From the NCBI GenBank assembly GCA_024195265.1, contig JAJLRJ010000002.1:17368941-17432940 (forward strand): 64,000 nucleotides of DNA. The letters run 5' to 3'. Numbering within the stretch: the first letter of the stretch is position 1; every line of letters starts with the position of its first letter. Both the position numbers and the translations under genes were made by a program. Below are positions 47,519 through 60,500 of this stretch, in pieces. This stretch comes from Dendrophyllia cribrosa. Lineage: Eukaryota; Cnidaria; Anthozoa; Scleractinia; Dendrophylliidae. A model generated the notes under the pieces. The model did not search any database. It was given only the letters and a program-made list of their open reading frames with translations, and had not been told where the DNA came from.

Positions 47519-49313
47519 TTTAATCGGAATTGAAGATCCAGTTTAATGTTTCTTATTAACACTCGTTTGATGATTAAAAAACCTTTATTCTGACATAACT
47601 TCTTACGATCTTATCAACCCTATCACTCTCGAAGTAAAGTATGGAGACATGTTGTTCTAACTTTTGATTCTGTCAACAATATCCTATGATGTGCCATTCA
47701 AATGAAACCTCTTCGGCAGAACTTTTGCTTGGTACCATTTGTTTTACAATATTTCACAAAATGAAAGTTGAGATTTTTCTTGAATTTTGATTTTTGGCAC
47801 TCTTAAGAATGAAAGGGATAACCTTTTGAACTCAAAATGGGCCCATTTTCATATTAAATTCAGAAAGTTAAATTAAAAATTAGGCATAAAAGAAGCGAAC
47901 AACGTCTCGTTGTCTTCATAACGGCATTGTCAAGTTCCAAATGCATATGTCAGTAAGATGAAGTTGAAAAACTGGTGATGGTAAATGTGACTAAAACTTC
48001 TCTTATTAGAAACACTGAAAGGCTTCAGAAAATACTAAAATTGGCACATGTGTTTGATTCACATCCGAGAAAATACCTCAATGCGTCTTATTTACATTCA
48101 ATAAAGTTACTTAACAACGCAAGCAAATGATTGAAAACTATTTCTTTGAAATATACAACAGGAAAACATCATAGTTTCAGTTTTAGTAAACAAATCATAA
48201 GATACTATAATCATTGGATCCATGAACGCATATTCTTTAAAACAATTAGTAAAATTAATGGAGACAAAAAGCCTCAAAACACAATTCGTGACGCTAGCTA
48301 TCGCTGAACAAATAGCAAAGAAAATAAATTACAGTTAAAGAGTTTTCTCGTTACGAAACCTTAATTCCTTTTCCAATACATTCTTGGTTATTTTTTCAAT
48401 TTTAATACTACTTGTGAACAAGAACAAATTATACGTGGGCTAATCATTTTTGTAAGTGTATAGATACGTTTTACCTTAATTGCCTGATAGATATCGAGCA
48501 AACAAATGTATAATTAGCTTTTCAACACTATAAGCAATATTTAACCGACAATAATATACGTGACCTTAGCATTTTCTATTTTTCCTAAAAATCTCCTGTC
48601 GGGAGACAATCGAAAAATAATGCTATAAATCAGTAGCATATGATGCATTTTCTCGATGTCGAAACAGAGGCGTATTACCCAGGATGGGTTCCAGAGATTT
48701 CGGAACGCTTTCTTTACGAGAAAAAAAAATTAAGAATTGAGAACAAAATCCTTACAAAAAGAATGGAAAAAGGAGCAGAGTATTTCAATGTAAAAAAAAA
48801 AACCAGGAAATTGGTGATATATTTTACGTAGATGACACTTCACTTCACTTAATTCCTTCCTGAACGTGACATGCGCATGCGCTTTGAATGCCCGTGTTAA
48901 TTAAGTGTCTTGAGTGACCGAAAGTGTGGTAGCCTGTAGACATCATTGCCATCGAAAAGGTCTATTCAACAACCGATGCTAACGAGTTGTTTTGACAAAG
49001 TTCTTTTCTTTATTTTTCACATGTTGCGCTTGATTTCAAATGATTCTGGTGAAATTGGCTATCTAATTAGAATACAAGGTGCCTTGAGATTAAAAATCAG
49101 CACAAGCGTGAAGTCAACTAAATTTGTTGATTCACCTATGTAAATGGTAATTAAAATTAATGTTGATGTATTAAACATAACTTCTCAAACTTATTAATAA
49201 TTCATGACGAAAACACAAAGGAATTTAATGTTTAATGAGTGTTTGGAAATCAGTTCAAACACTCCTCATTTTTGCATCCTTAATTTCTCCTTCTTAAATC
49301 ATTTTGTTTGAGA

Positions 49314-49463
49314 AGTAATATCAAACATTCGACACAGTATTTCATCAGATTTCCAAACACCTTGAAGTGGGTTAAAAAAAACTCGGCTGCGCCTCGTTTT
49401 TCAACCCACTTCGCGGTGTTTGGAAATCTGATGAAACACTGTGTCTCATGTTTGATATATTAC
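49314..49463. repeat. Palindrome
   Basis: Arms CATCAGATTTCCAAACACC and complement, extending to GTAATATCAAAC, about 70 bp each, with a CTCGGCTGCGCCTCG centre. Confidence 0.87.
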
Positions 49464-49913
49464 ATCAAATAGTGTATATTTGTTATATGAATTTTAAAAC
49501 ATTACATCGAATGAACATTTCTCAACGAGGATTCATATGCAATCACCCTTGATGTTATTAATATCTCCTTCATACTTTTGTCCTTTCAAGTTAATAGCCA
49601 ACGGAATGGAACAAGAGAATTTTAGAGGTTCAAACTGATAACTAAGGGCCACCAGTTTAACATGAAAGCCGAGATGAGTTTCGCGGGAAGAAAGTTATCT
49701 CGTCCGAGACGAAGTGAGTCGAGCATAACGGACAGAAAATAACCTCTTTTTGTAATGAATTGCTCTTTGAATTGGACATACTGTCAGAAGAACGTTTTAC
49801 AGAAGTTCTTCAGAAGCTTTAAAATCACTTTAAACGTTGACCATCATCAACTGGTGTATTAAATTGAGCTCATCATAACAAAAAGGGCTGATAGTACTTT
49901 CATCACAGGAAGA

Positions 49914-50139
49914 CTGTTTACATGGAATTCATTGTCGTATTTTATCCAGGGATGACATTTCATCCTGGTGCTTAGGACAGGAATGAAATCATCCCGGGAT
50001 AAACTCATTCCGGAATGAACTCGTCCCGAGATGAACTCGTCCCGGGATGCGGGATGAACTCGTTCCGAGATGAACTCGTCCCGGGATGAATTACTCGTCC
50101 CGGGATGAACCCGTCCCGAGACTCATCCATGTAAACAGC
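49914..50139. repeat. Foldback with a 16-bp minisatellite core
   Basis: CTGTTTACATGGA and TCCATGTAAACAG form the ends. About seven units GATGAACTCGTCCCGG fill 49997-50118. Related words occur at 50340-50450. Confidence 0.82.
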
Positions 50140-51002
50140 AAAAAGTAACTGAGCAGATATCCAGACGAACTCATCTTTGAGGATCATTTATTTGAGAGTT
50201 TTCATAAACTCAATTTCGCCAGTTAATGATACTGGTCAACTTGTGTAGAACTTCTGTAGAACTTTTTTCTTTTATTGAAATTCAAAGATCAATTTATTGA
50301 TCGACGGAGATCAACAATCTCTTCGTCTGTGGCGAAAGGACTTTCGTCCCGGGATCCCGTCACGAAATCAGTCATGTGAACGAAACATTTTTTCATCCCT
50401 GGACGACACTAATCCCGGGACTAAACTCATGCATCTCGGCTTCAATGTAAACGAAGAAGGCAAAATCAAGATATTGCGTCGCAAGTAAATTGTTTAATTA
50501 GTGATAGTAAAAAGGAAATTAGTTTGCGGCCGGCTAACCTGTTCTCTTTATTTTCAAAATTAAGAAAACCATATTTCATAAGGGATCAGTAGTTTTTGAA
50601 ATCAGATTGTCCAGCATAAGTTCACCTTTTACTTGATACCAAATATCAGAAAACAGAAAACAAAAATCAGAAATAAGAATTCAAAAGTCAGAACCTTAGT
50701 TAATGCTAATATATGATTCGAATAGTATTGATAAGAATAAGGTAGAACTCTGCAAAAATAACCCGTGATGGGGTGGATTAAAAGGTTGTTTTGTCATTTT
50801 TAGTTCCTTGTTGATTTTCATGCAGATTTGCAGTTGTTTTCTGCAGCTTTTTTCGTATATTTTTTTCTTGTCTTTTTTTTAAGGTTTCAGAGCAGCTAAA
50901 GAGCAGCAAAGAGTATGCATATGATATCTGTGAAGCAATACGACTAATTATTACACGACTAAGACAGTCAGAGGGCCAATAACTGAAATCAACCAATCAG
51001 AA

Positions 51003-51246
51003 TGCTCGATTGCCGGTCCAATATTCTCTAAGTATTGGACCGGGCATTGTCCCGAATGATCCCGCGCAGTCCTTCCGCCGGCAGGATTCGTGTAATAAAT
51101 CTCTTATTGACCAAGCTTGCTCGGGACCGTACTGGGAGAATATCGGCCCTCGGTCTTTTCTGTACGGACCTCGCTGCGCTCGGTCCGTACTGTCAAGACC
51201 TCGGGCCGATATTCGTCCAGTACGGCCCTCGCGCTTGGTCAATAAG
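51003..51246. repeat. CpG-rich palindrome
   Basis: TTGACCAAGCTTGCTCGGGA ... GGGCCGATATTCGTCCAGTA mirror each other around CTCGCTGCGCTCGG. A smaller CCGGTCCAATA / TATTGGACCGG hairpin lies at 51014-51039. Confidence 0.8.
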
Positions 51247-51439
51247 ATATATATATTTCAGTATTACATTACCAAATAAATCAAATATAACTGATAACTT
51301 CTTGGCCCTCGTGACAAGCGTTCATGAACGAGGGCCATTAAATATTAAACAAGTGTTGGTTCACCAAAAGAAGAAGGAACAACGTCGTTTATAAGTTTCA
51401 AATAACATTATTTTATTGGTCACTATCACCATTACATAC

Positions 51440-51542
51440 ACGTATAATTTTAAATGATTTATTAGATTCCACTGTCATTCATCTTTGATATGTTCAGTCA
51501 AACAGCTTTACGTTTCAATTAAGAATTTAGGCTTCTGGTTAT
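51440..51542 (-). other. Gene B 3' UTR exon
   Basis: A clear acceptor TTTTTTGTTTACAG precedes 51542. About 80 bases later comes AATAAA (51463-51458 on the minus strand). The left end is estimated 15-20 bases after the signal. The short frame NQKPKFLIET could be coding only with the weak upstream donor. Confidence 0.65.
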
Positions 51543-54500
51543 CTGTAAACAAAAAATAGCAATTAGAATTAATTATTTTTTGTTTCCTATATATTAATTT
51601 AGTTATTTTGACATGTATCAACTGATTCGTTTGGGAGAGTTTAAAAGAATATCACCTTTCGAATTATTAAAATCAATTATTCATGTTTCGATTATATTAA
51701 TTATTTAATTGTTTTCAACTTAAACCATTGTGACTTTTTATGTATTGCACATTCAGGTTAAAAAAAGGATTACAAAGTAACATCATTCGTGAAAATTCAC
51801 GCCGTCAAGCAGTTGTTTTATCACGTTTATTTAAAACTAGAACAGACTAATGGCCGATTTTTAAACGATGTTCAGACGTGGCTTAGCAAAACCGTGGTCT
51901 AAACCGATTTTAATCTTTTAAACGTCAAGACAGCATAAAGCACAGACTTAAAAATCATTTATTCACTCAAACTGACCTGCTTGTAATTTTTGCCTTGGTT
52001 CATTACGTAATGAACCAAGGCAAAAATTAGAAAGGTTTGTATGGAGTCATCAGAGCATAACGGTGCCAATATCTCACCCCCAAATTGCACTAAGATGCTG
52101 ATTTTTGGCAAGCGGGCATTTTTCGTCATGCCCTTTCCGAATATCTAATCAAATCCCATAATTTCACAAATTTTGTTTTTGTGACGTCATCACTTCGGTA
52201 CTCTATGCTGCTAACGGAATACGTAGGATATGCAAGAGACCTGACCAGCAAAAAAACAGTTGCAATAACAACGAAACAGCTGTCCACGGTTGCGATCCTA
52301 CTTTATCGGTTTCTGTCGTGATGGTGTCTCCCAAATTCTACTTTTTTCCGTAGTCAGATAAACCTTAGCTGCAGTTTATTGTATGTCGAAAACCATGCCC
52401 ATTTTCAGATCATTTTCACATCTATTTGGGCCGCACATACCAACATAGCTTAAAGCCAAACCCGCGATATAAAAGGCGGCTGGACTGTCCAACTCATGCA
52501 AATGAGCAAAATCTATTGTTCTTGCTCATTTGCATTAAATTCGGCGTGGGGCTTTGCCCTTTTATACCGCAGGTTCGCCTTTCATATATAGGCAAGTACA
52601 CGGTAAAGCCGCGGTGTTGTGGTCTGACCCTTCCATGGGAGTTGATGTCAATTGGGACGAAGGTTCTTTTTTAAATTTCTCCTGTCACTGCAACAAATCT
52701 ACTGTGACAAAATTAAACAAACTAATAAAACCACCTCGCCTTGTTGAACTTTGCAAAACGAAAGTAAACCTTGTAGACAATCAACCGCAACTCGCTTTAA
52801 CATGCATGGGTATTTTGGTTTTACATAGGCACGCCACTTGCGGCGTCAAGCTCTGCGGCGGAAACAAGCAAAGGAAACGGCAGGAGATGCGTCTTATTTT
52901 CCAACTTGGTACCTGTCAACCGCACGGCCTAAATACTAACTTTCGTTTCTTCTGAAGGTCGCGCGCGCGCATGCAAGAAACAATCATTTAAACTTTAGAT
53001 GTCGTGGCGTATTTCTCAACGAACATATTTCCACTGAAGAAGGGCAAAGCCCGAAACGTTTGGAACTTATTCAAAAACTTTGGCACTTTAAAATAACATT
53101 TAAAAACGTTTTTTCATGAAATCCAAGTGCCACGCAGCCACCGAACTTATTTTTGTAGTATTTACGCCACTCCCTCACCTATTAAGGCACTAAACCAGGC
53201 GGCAGTCCAGCCATGACAGTTATCTTGACCTGCTTGGTAACCGATCCATGCAAACTGGAGGCCTGGCACTCGTAAGTGCCAGCGTCAGCGAGGACGGCTC
53301 TGGCAATGATGTATTCCACACCAGACAGCTTCTGGTCCAGATCATAAATATTGTTGATGGTGAGACGTTCCCCGGAAGGAAGTAAAGCTGAAGAAAAGTT
53401 AAAGCATGTGATTGCTTATGATTAATTTTGTTTCATTAGCATAAGAAGGCATCGTTGTACACATCAATTGACTTCAAAAGCTGAAAAAACTTGTTTAACT
53501 GAACTTAGTAATACGCAATGATTGGCAATATTTGCATATCGTTTTTAAGGAAAATATCAGCTATCAAAAAAATGCAAAATTGCTTAAGGTGATGTTACAC
53601 GGAACGATTCGCAACGACGATTTTTAGCGTAACAAAATTAACCACAGGTATTTTACACGAAACAACTTGAGTAAAATTCGTGTTTTTGCGTTGCAAGTTT
53701 TTGAAGCTGATTCAAAAACTTTGCAACGCAAAAATTGTGGAGAAAATCGTCGGCGCATCCATGATGCACTAAAAATCGTCGTTGCGAATCGTCCCGTATA
53801 ACATCACCTTTAGGCAAGAGTGCAAATGAACCATACATTTTTAAAACCACATTGTACAAATAGTATCTAGCATATCATGCTCAAACGTTCCAGAGAAAGC
53901 TAATTATGCTATGTCCTTTCATTATTCGGAATTAATTTTTTTTTTGTAGTTCGTTCAGAGAATAAAGGCCTGGACACACAATGCAACTTTTCTTGTAATT
54001 CTCTATTTTCAAATTGCCCATCATAAACTATTGTTTGTAAATGCTCTTGGGAGGACTACATATTCCCAAGAGCATTTCAAAACAATAGTTTATGCAAAAT
54101 TTGGGAGGCAAACAAAGTGTATTATGGGAAATTCGAAAATAGAGAATGTTGCGTGCAACAGTTGCAGAAGTATTATCGAGTTCCACTTTTGCGGTGTTGC
54201 GCGCAATAAATTGCATTGTGTGACGTCACCCCCAGAAAATCCTGTTGCGCGCAACGTTGCAAGAAACGTTGTACCGTGTGTCCGGGCTTCAAGACACATA
54301 TGCTGCATGATGAGGCAATAATTATGAACAACAATACATCTGGGCGACGACTAACGGACAATAAAAAATGCGGTCATGTTAACGGAGTGGTAGTAATAAC
54401 GGAGTGTTGTAAAATCGCTTAGTTGCTTATTACTTGTGTAAAATTATGGTACTAGGTAATAATTTTCAATTCAATATGCAGCAAAACACTGTACATTGAA

Positions 54501-57500
54501 CTATACCAGAGAGCGAAATGCCTTTATTTTTTATTATGCATATGAAGAGGTCACATTAATGAGGTAACTAGTTATAGAGAAAATGAATGTTGCAGACTCT
54601 AAAAAAATTGGTCGGTGGTCTCATTAACGAGCGGTCGTCGGATTAACGGGGTTTTTAGTTAAGATCAAAGGGCTCTAAGAGCCATCTCGTAATTACGAAA
54701 CAACGAAAGGTTAAAGGCCCAGTATCACCCATTCGGCTTTGCGGTCGTTTGTTTTTGTTTTCAAATGACGAGCTCGCTCGTGATTGGCTTTTTGCACGTT
54801 GTGGATTTCCCTGTCTCGCGCGTGTCTACTGTCGACTCGGGGTTTCGAATTTCAAAGCATATAGCAGAATTTTGTGTATACGCGATTACTTTTTTTCATG
54901 GACAGCTTTTCACAAGAGGTCGCAAATGTAAATTTCTATTGCTGAGCTTTGGGAGAAATATCTAACGAAGAAGAAGAAGATATCGACTTGCAAAAAACAG
55001 CTACCATTCTGGAGATTCAAATATTTCAAACCGGATGCAGACGACATACTTCTGACAATGGAGGTACTGCTTAGCTCCGAGAAACACGTCAACTTAAACG
55101 CAAAATAAACTCTGAGGAGCTAAAAACAATTGCAAGATCCCACTATTCCAATGTAGACCGTGACAATCGCATAAGACTTGGATCTTACACTCTTTTAGCC
55201 GCGATGAAGAAACACTATCTCGCAAGTTATGCTAACCGCAGACTTACGCTCACATGAAATTACGGACTGAGAAATGAACTGATCCTAAGCAGCGAATAAT
55301 TCCTACTTAAGCGGCTACTACTAATCTTGCAACTCTTTCAAAGTGAGCCAAAGAAACTTCATTGTTATGCCAAGAGCTAGCAAACAAACGACGGCATAAC
55401 TTAATATTCTAAGCAGATCTGGAAATTGTAAAATTCCTCCTGTCAGTATCACAGCTAGAGATTTTTTTCTAAGATCAAAGAAACGATAACATTTAGAACA
55501 ACATGCCTGTTATATCTTTATTTTGATCTAAAAGGAAAAATATCTCAGGCACGTACTTGGGGTATAGACTTATTCTAAAACTGGGCTAAAATGGGGTGTC
55601 AGTAAAACGCGGGGTCGGGGTCGGGGTCGGGGTAGGGGTGGGATTAGGTCTAGGATTAGGTATGGGATTGTTCCTAGACCTAAAACAATAGAGCTTCGTG
55701 ACACCCAGGGCCAATGAAATTAGAGGTTCTAAAGAGCTTCGTGGCTCCTGCGTTACTACACTGTACGTCATTTGAAACCTTTAATCAGTCTTTCGCAATC
55801 ACTCGTGCATGAAAGGTCAACTTTAACTTTTATATTTCATACTTCCATTTATCTGTTGCTCGAAAAAAGAGAAAACGAAATCGTTATCGAATGGAACTCT
55901 CGCCAAACCCGGCAATAATGTAAGTTCCTTTTACTTGATATGTTTCGTTTCGTCATTTTCCTTTTTCTTATGTTGTAAATAAATCCAATCATCCGTGAGC
56001 TTGAAGTTGCTATATCAACTGATATGACGTCACTAACCCTTTTCCCTCAGGCTATAAACCACTTGAAAAAAGTGAAGTTTTTTACTTTTTGGAGCCCATT
56101 TTATAAGTCGTGCGGCTTGGCTCGTACCCAAGGCACGACTAATAACAAACGCCGATCGAATATATCGATCAAAAGCAATAATAACTAAATAACTTATTTC
56201 TACTAAATTAAAAACTGAAATGTAATCTTAACCGCGGATGGAAACGAATTTTCGAAATAACTCGATGTATCGCGATCGGGAATTTTTGACTGCGTTAAAT
56301 TCAATCGTCGAGGCATTGGGCGCGCAATGCATTTTGGGTGATACTGGGCCTTTAAGTCAACAGATCGGTTTTAACTTTCCATACCGAGTTTGAAGTCAAA
56401 GAATTGAAATGTGAAACATATTTGACAAAAATATGCATTGTGTAAAACGAGACTGTCTAGACAACTGGATGACGTAATTACATTGGGGAATTAAAAAACA
56501 GTTTACTACAGCAATAATCTTATAGTGAAATGATATATATGAAATAAATCATATATGAACTGCGGAAATGAAATCAAATGAAGAATGATCCTCGCAGTTG
56601 TGAACGCAATTTAAGCAATTGCGAAAAGAAACCTGAAAAAAAATTCAGGACTTCAACGGGGTTCGAACCCGTGACCTCGCGATACCGGTGCGATGCTCTA
56701 CCAGCTGAGCTATGAAGCCACTGACGTTGGGAGCAGGTCAATTGTAGGTTCATATGTTCCCGTGAAAGGAGTGAGTGTGAAATGATATATATGAAATAAA
56801 TCATATATGAACTGCGGAAATGAAATCAAATGAAGAATGATCAGTTGTGAACGCAATTTAAGCAATTCATAAAAGAAGCCTGAAAAAAATTCAGGACTTG
56901 ATTTACAAAAAAATTCAGGACTTGATTTATTTCATATTTATCATTTTACACTCACTCCTTTCACGGGAACATATGAACCTACAATTGACCTGCTCCCAAC
57001 GTCAGTGGCTTCATAGCTCAGCTGGTAGAGCATCGCACCGGTGTCGCGAGGTCACGGGTTCGAACCCCGTTGAAGTCCTGAATTTTTTTCAGGCTACTTT
57101 TCGCAATTGCTTAAATTGCGTTCACAACTGCGAGGATCATTCTTCATTTGATTTTAATAATCTTATAACACGTAATACACTAATACACTGGGGAATATCT
57201 CGTTTAACGCTTCGCGTATTCACGAGATAAAAATGACTTTAAAGCTTTAGTTTGGGCGGAAAACGACTGTACTTAGATAAACACGTGACACACAAATTGC
57301 AGTCGTGCGATCATCATCAGCCGTTGCTGATTGGCTTGATGTTTCTCTATTGAACGCCTAAGTTTCTTTGGTTTGCAGATTGCAGATAATGTAGAGCAAA
57401 TCATCGCTCATTTCTACACACAGCGGTCAAGAGCAAAGATTCGACGCCACTTAAGGTTTGAATGACCCTGAAAACTGTAAGTCTTTACGAAGCTACGCGC

Positions 57501-60500
57501 CTAAAATTTGTAACAAAACTACATTAGAAAAGAAGCAGTGACAAACCAATTTTATAAGCCGCTAAAATTAGTGGTAAACATTTATTAGCTTTTTGCACAG
57601 ACGCTTGACGTAAAAAGCTTAGTACGTTTTTATAAACGGCCGGCTTTGAGCGGTTTGCGTTTTCAGCGTAAGTTTGAACATTTCTCTATATTTTGGTGCA
57701 AAATTTGGTGCGGCGACTTCGCACGTACGTCAGGTTTGCCCGCTGTGAAGAATGTACAGCGAGTGCAGAAGCCTTACCTCCAACTTTTTCCCACTTTACA
57801 CTTGGTGTGGGGTCACCTTCGATGTAGCATGCAAGCGTGATGGTGTCGTTCTCGTACACTGTATGTTCCGAGGTGGGAATGGTTCCCGTAATGCGGACAG
57901 GAGCTGTAAGAAATGTAAACAAGAGATTGCAGATAATGTGTAAATGAAAATAAGTTAAGTCATGATTGGTTGAAAAATCTACATTTTGGCTCTAATTGGT
58001 TAAAGCAGTTTGATTAAGTTTTTCTTGAATCAATACTAAAAATCCACAAACGGAAAAAACAAAAAATCATGCTCGAAGACAGCTCCCCTTAGACATAACA
58101 AATTTCTTATTTTAAAACCAAAATTTTATCTATAATTATATAAGTTGTTCAGAGGTGAACGAGTACAGAAATATTTTTTATATTTGTGAAGGGTGACAAA
58201 ACCAAATACAATACCTCTTTTTAAAATCTTTGAAGGACAGCGTATTACATTGTATTTAGCCTGCGAACAGACTCCTGGCTCGGAGGGGCGCCGGCAAGGG
58301 GGAGCCTGCACGCGAGTTTCAGAATATCGAATGTCTTCGTCCAAATTTTGGACGCAAAGCGCTAGTGAATGTTTCTCGGGCTAAAATAACCTTAAAGCAA
58401 TCACTTTTTCATTTAATTGTCTTTTCTATGTTTCGGGTACAGAGGGAAAAAATTGGATATATTTTCGTGGTGTCTAATCGCGAGATGTTTTATGAAATAG
58501 CTGTGTTATGCGTTACTGGAAAGGTTTCAAATTACTTTTGACATAGGCAAATTGCAACATTTTTACCTGTTTTAACAATACTGTAGCCAAGTGCATTGTT
58601 CTCTAGAAAAATAATGTTCTCGGCTAACATGACTCGTGAAGATAACTCAAAACATCTGAGGACGAAACTTGTGTTTCTATAACTTCTTCGCCTGTCTTGC
58701 TGGCGGTGTTGTTCGCGAAAGGTTAAAATTTGACAGCTGACATGCTAAGGAATCCACGGGTTCTTGTGGGCGACAGCCGCGATTTTAAAGGTTGCGTGCA
58801 GGCTTCCCTTCTTCGTATGACCCCGCCGTCCGACTGTAAGCCTGTCCGCAGGCTACATTGTATTCTGTTTCAATTCAACCACTTTAACAACAATCCTAAC
58901 CAAAAAACGCAAAGATGTTGGTTTTCTGGGTGAGACATTTTCGCGGGCAGGTACTTACACAAGCAGTCTTCCTGTGACGTACTTCCGGTGCTCCCTGTAT
59001 GTGTACCTGCTGGGCATGCGCTACACTGGGTTCGCTGTTCCTTCTCCTGGTACGTTCCCATGGGACACGGCACGCAAGGCTCCACACCACCGTTAGTAGA
59101 ATAATGTCCAGCCTTACAGACAGCTAAAACACAAAGGCAGTGTTACGGTCAAGACAGTTTAAGTGTTTCCCTAAAACAATGGAAAAATAATAGTTCTTAC
59201 GACCAGATATGTGATCATAATGATCGTACTAACTAATGCCTACATGGTGAGGCAAACTAAGTACAATTTATAATCATTGCATCTTGCCACCATAAACAAA
59301 AAGGGATTGCCAATGATACCTAAATAGTCGCCATATATACATTTCGCATTATCTTTAAAAATATTGTTAAAACTATTGCTGGTTCTTATAATTTATTACA
59401 AAACAGTCAAGAAACGTTTTTCAGCAGTTAAAACGCACCTAATAAACATAATTTATTCTTGACGTTTATTATTCGATATAATTAAGCATTTAAGTAATGA
59501 TCCGCATAAGAAGGATAGCGCTGAACGGCAATGCGCGATGGAATGTCACTTTTTTCATTGTTACAACTAGTGATCTTATTGGTCTAGATTCAAAAACTGC
59601 TAAAAAGTTAAGGTTCAAAGTGCATTTTGTCTAATTTTTTTAAGGTTTCAAGTAATTTGAGACTAAATCGCACAACATGCAAGTTTTAAAAGATATTGTA
59701 TTTGGGGAACTTCATCAAAGAAGCAAAATTATTAGCTATTGTCTTCTGCTATTCTGATTGTTTAAGCACGAACATTTCCTAAAATTTAATTGACGCAAAT
59801 AGATTTTCTTTATTTTTTACTGAAATATAATTATGAACCATCAGCCCCTCCTCTATTCTTGAAACCAAAGACATTCTATGTGGGAAAGAGCCAATGCCGC
59901 AGAACAATGAAGTTTACTATAGTTCTTTAACAACAATTAACAATTATAAAATTTTTATAGCGCTTACATTACAAAGTATCCTTAAGCGCTTTACTTAAAG
60001 AACTTCGTGACGCACTCAGTTTCAAACTTCTTGCCTGGTTTATTACGTCCCGAATTATTCTCTAATAAAGAGAATCAAGCCAAAAGAGTCCACCGCTTTA
60101 AAATCCCTTATTCGCGTTATTTGATAATCCATGTGAGTGTTGTGCGTCAAAAGTGATATCCTGCTGAATTCATATTGGCCGGGATGCAATGTTGTTCCCT
60201 GCGATTGATCTAAAAATAACTTCAGATAAATACCCACTAAAAAGAGGATGTTTGGAGGATGGGCTCTCTCACCTTATCCTCCCCTGACTCCTTTCAGTCA
60301 TATTATTATAGCGTTCGAAGAACGCAAACCTAATTTCGTGTTGGTTGTCCTGTGGTTTATGTGCAGTAAAATTTGAGATTTTTTGGTGGCCGGTCTTCCA
60401 AATGACCTCCCCTATTGGTTTTTGTCAGGGGCTCATTTCCGCCGGAAATTCCTTCGAACGCGTCTCCATAATCTGTGATTACTGCTAGATATAACTAATA

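Larger units (their letters stand above)
46460..51439. other. Intergenic region between genes A and B (5 kb)
   Basis: It should hold the promoter of gene A at its left side, but no TATA box or other core element can be named. It contains a 169-bp duplication, a palindrome at 49314-49463, a minisatellite foldback at 49914-50139 and a CG-rich palindrome at 51003-51246. Bases 47640-47820 belong to the GTACTGC repeat family. Elsewhere nothing is recognised. Confidence 0.6.

Noticed and set aside
51010..51394. Overlapping frames on both strands of about 80-119 codons
   Set aside because: They read through a CpG-rich palindrome, so both strands look alike; no domain.
52554..52955. 133-codon plus-strand frame as a gene
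   Set aside because: No known domain, no splice partners, antisense within a gene B intron and near a retroelement-like hairpin. Noted only as intron content.
56648..57078. tRNA-Thr genes (anticodon GGT)
   Set aside because: C at position 33, an anticodon-stem mismatch and SINE tails on both copies argue against functional tRNAs.
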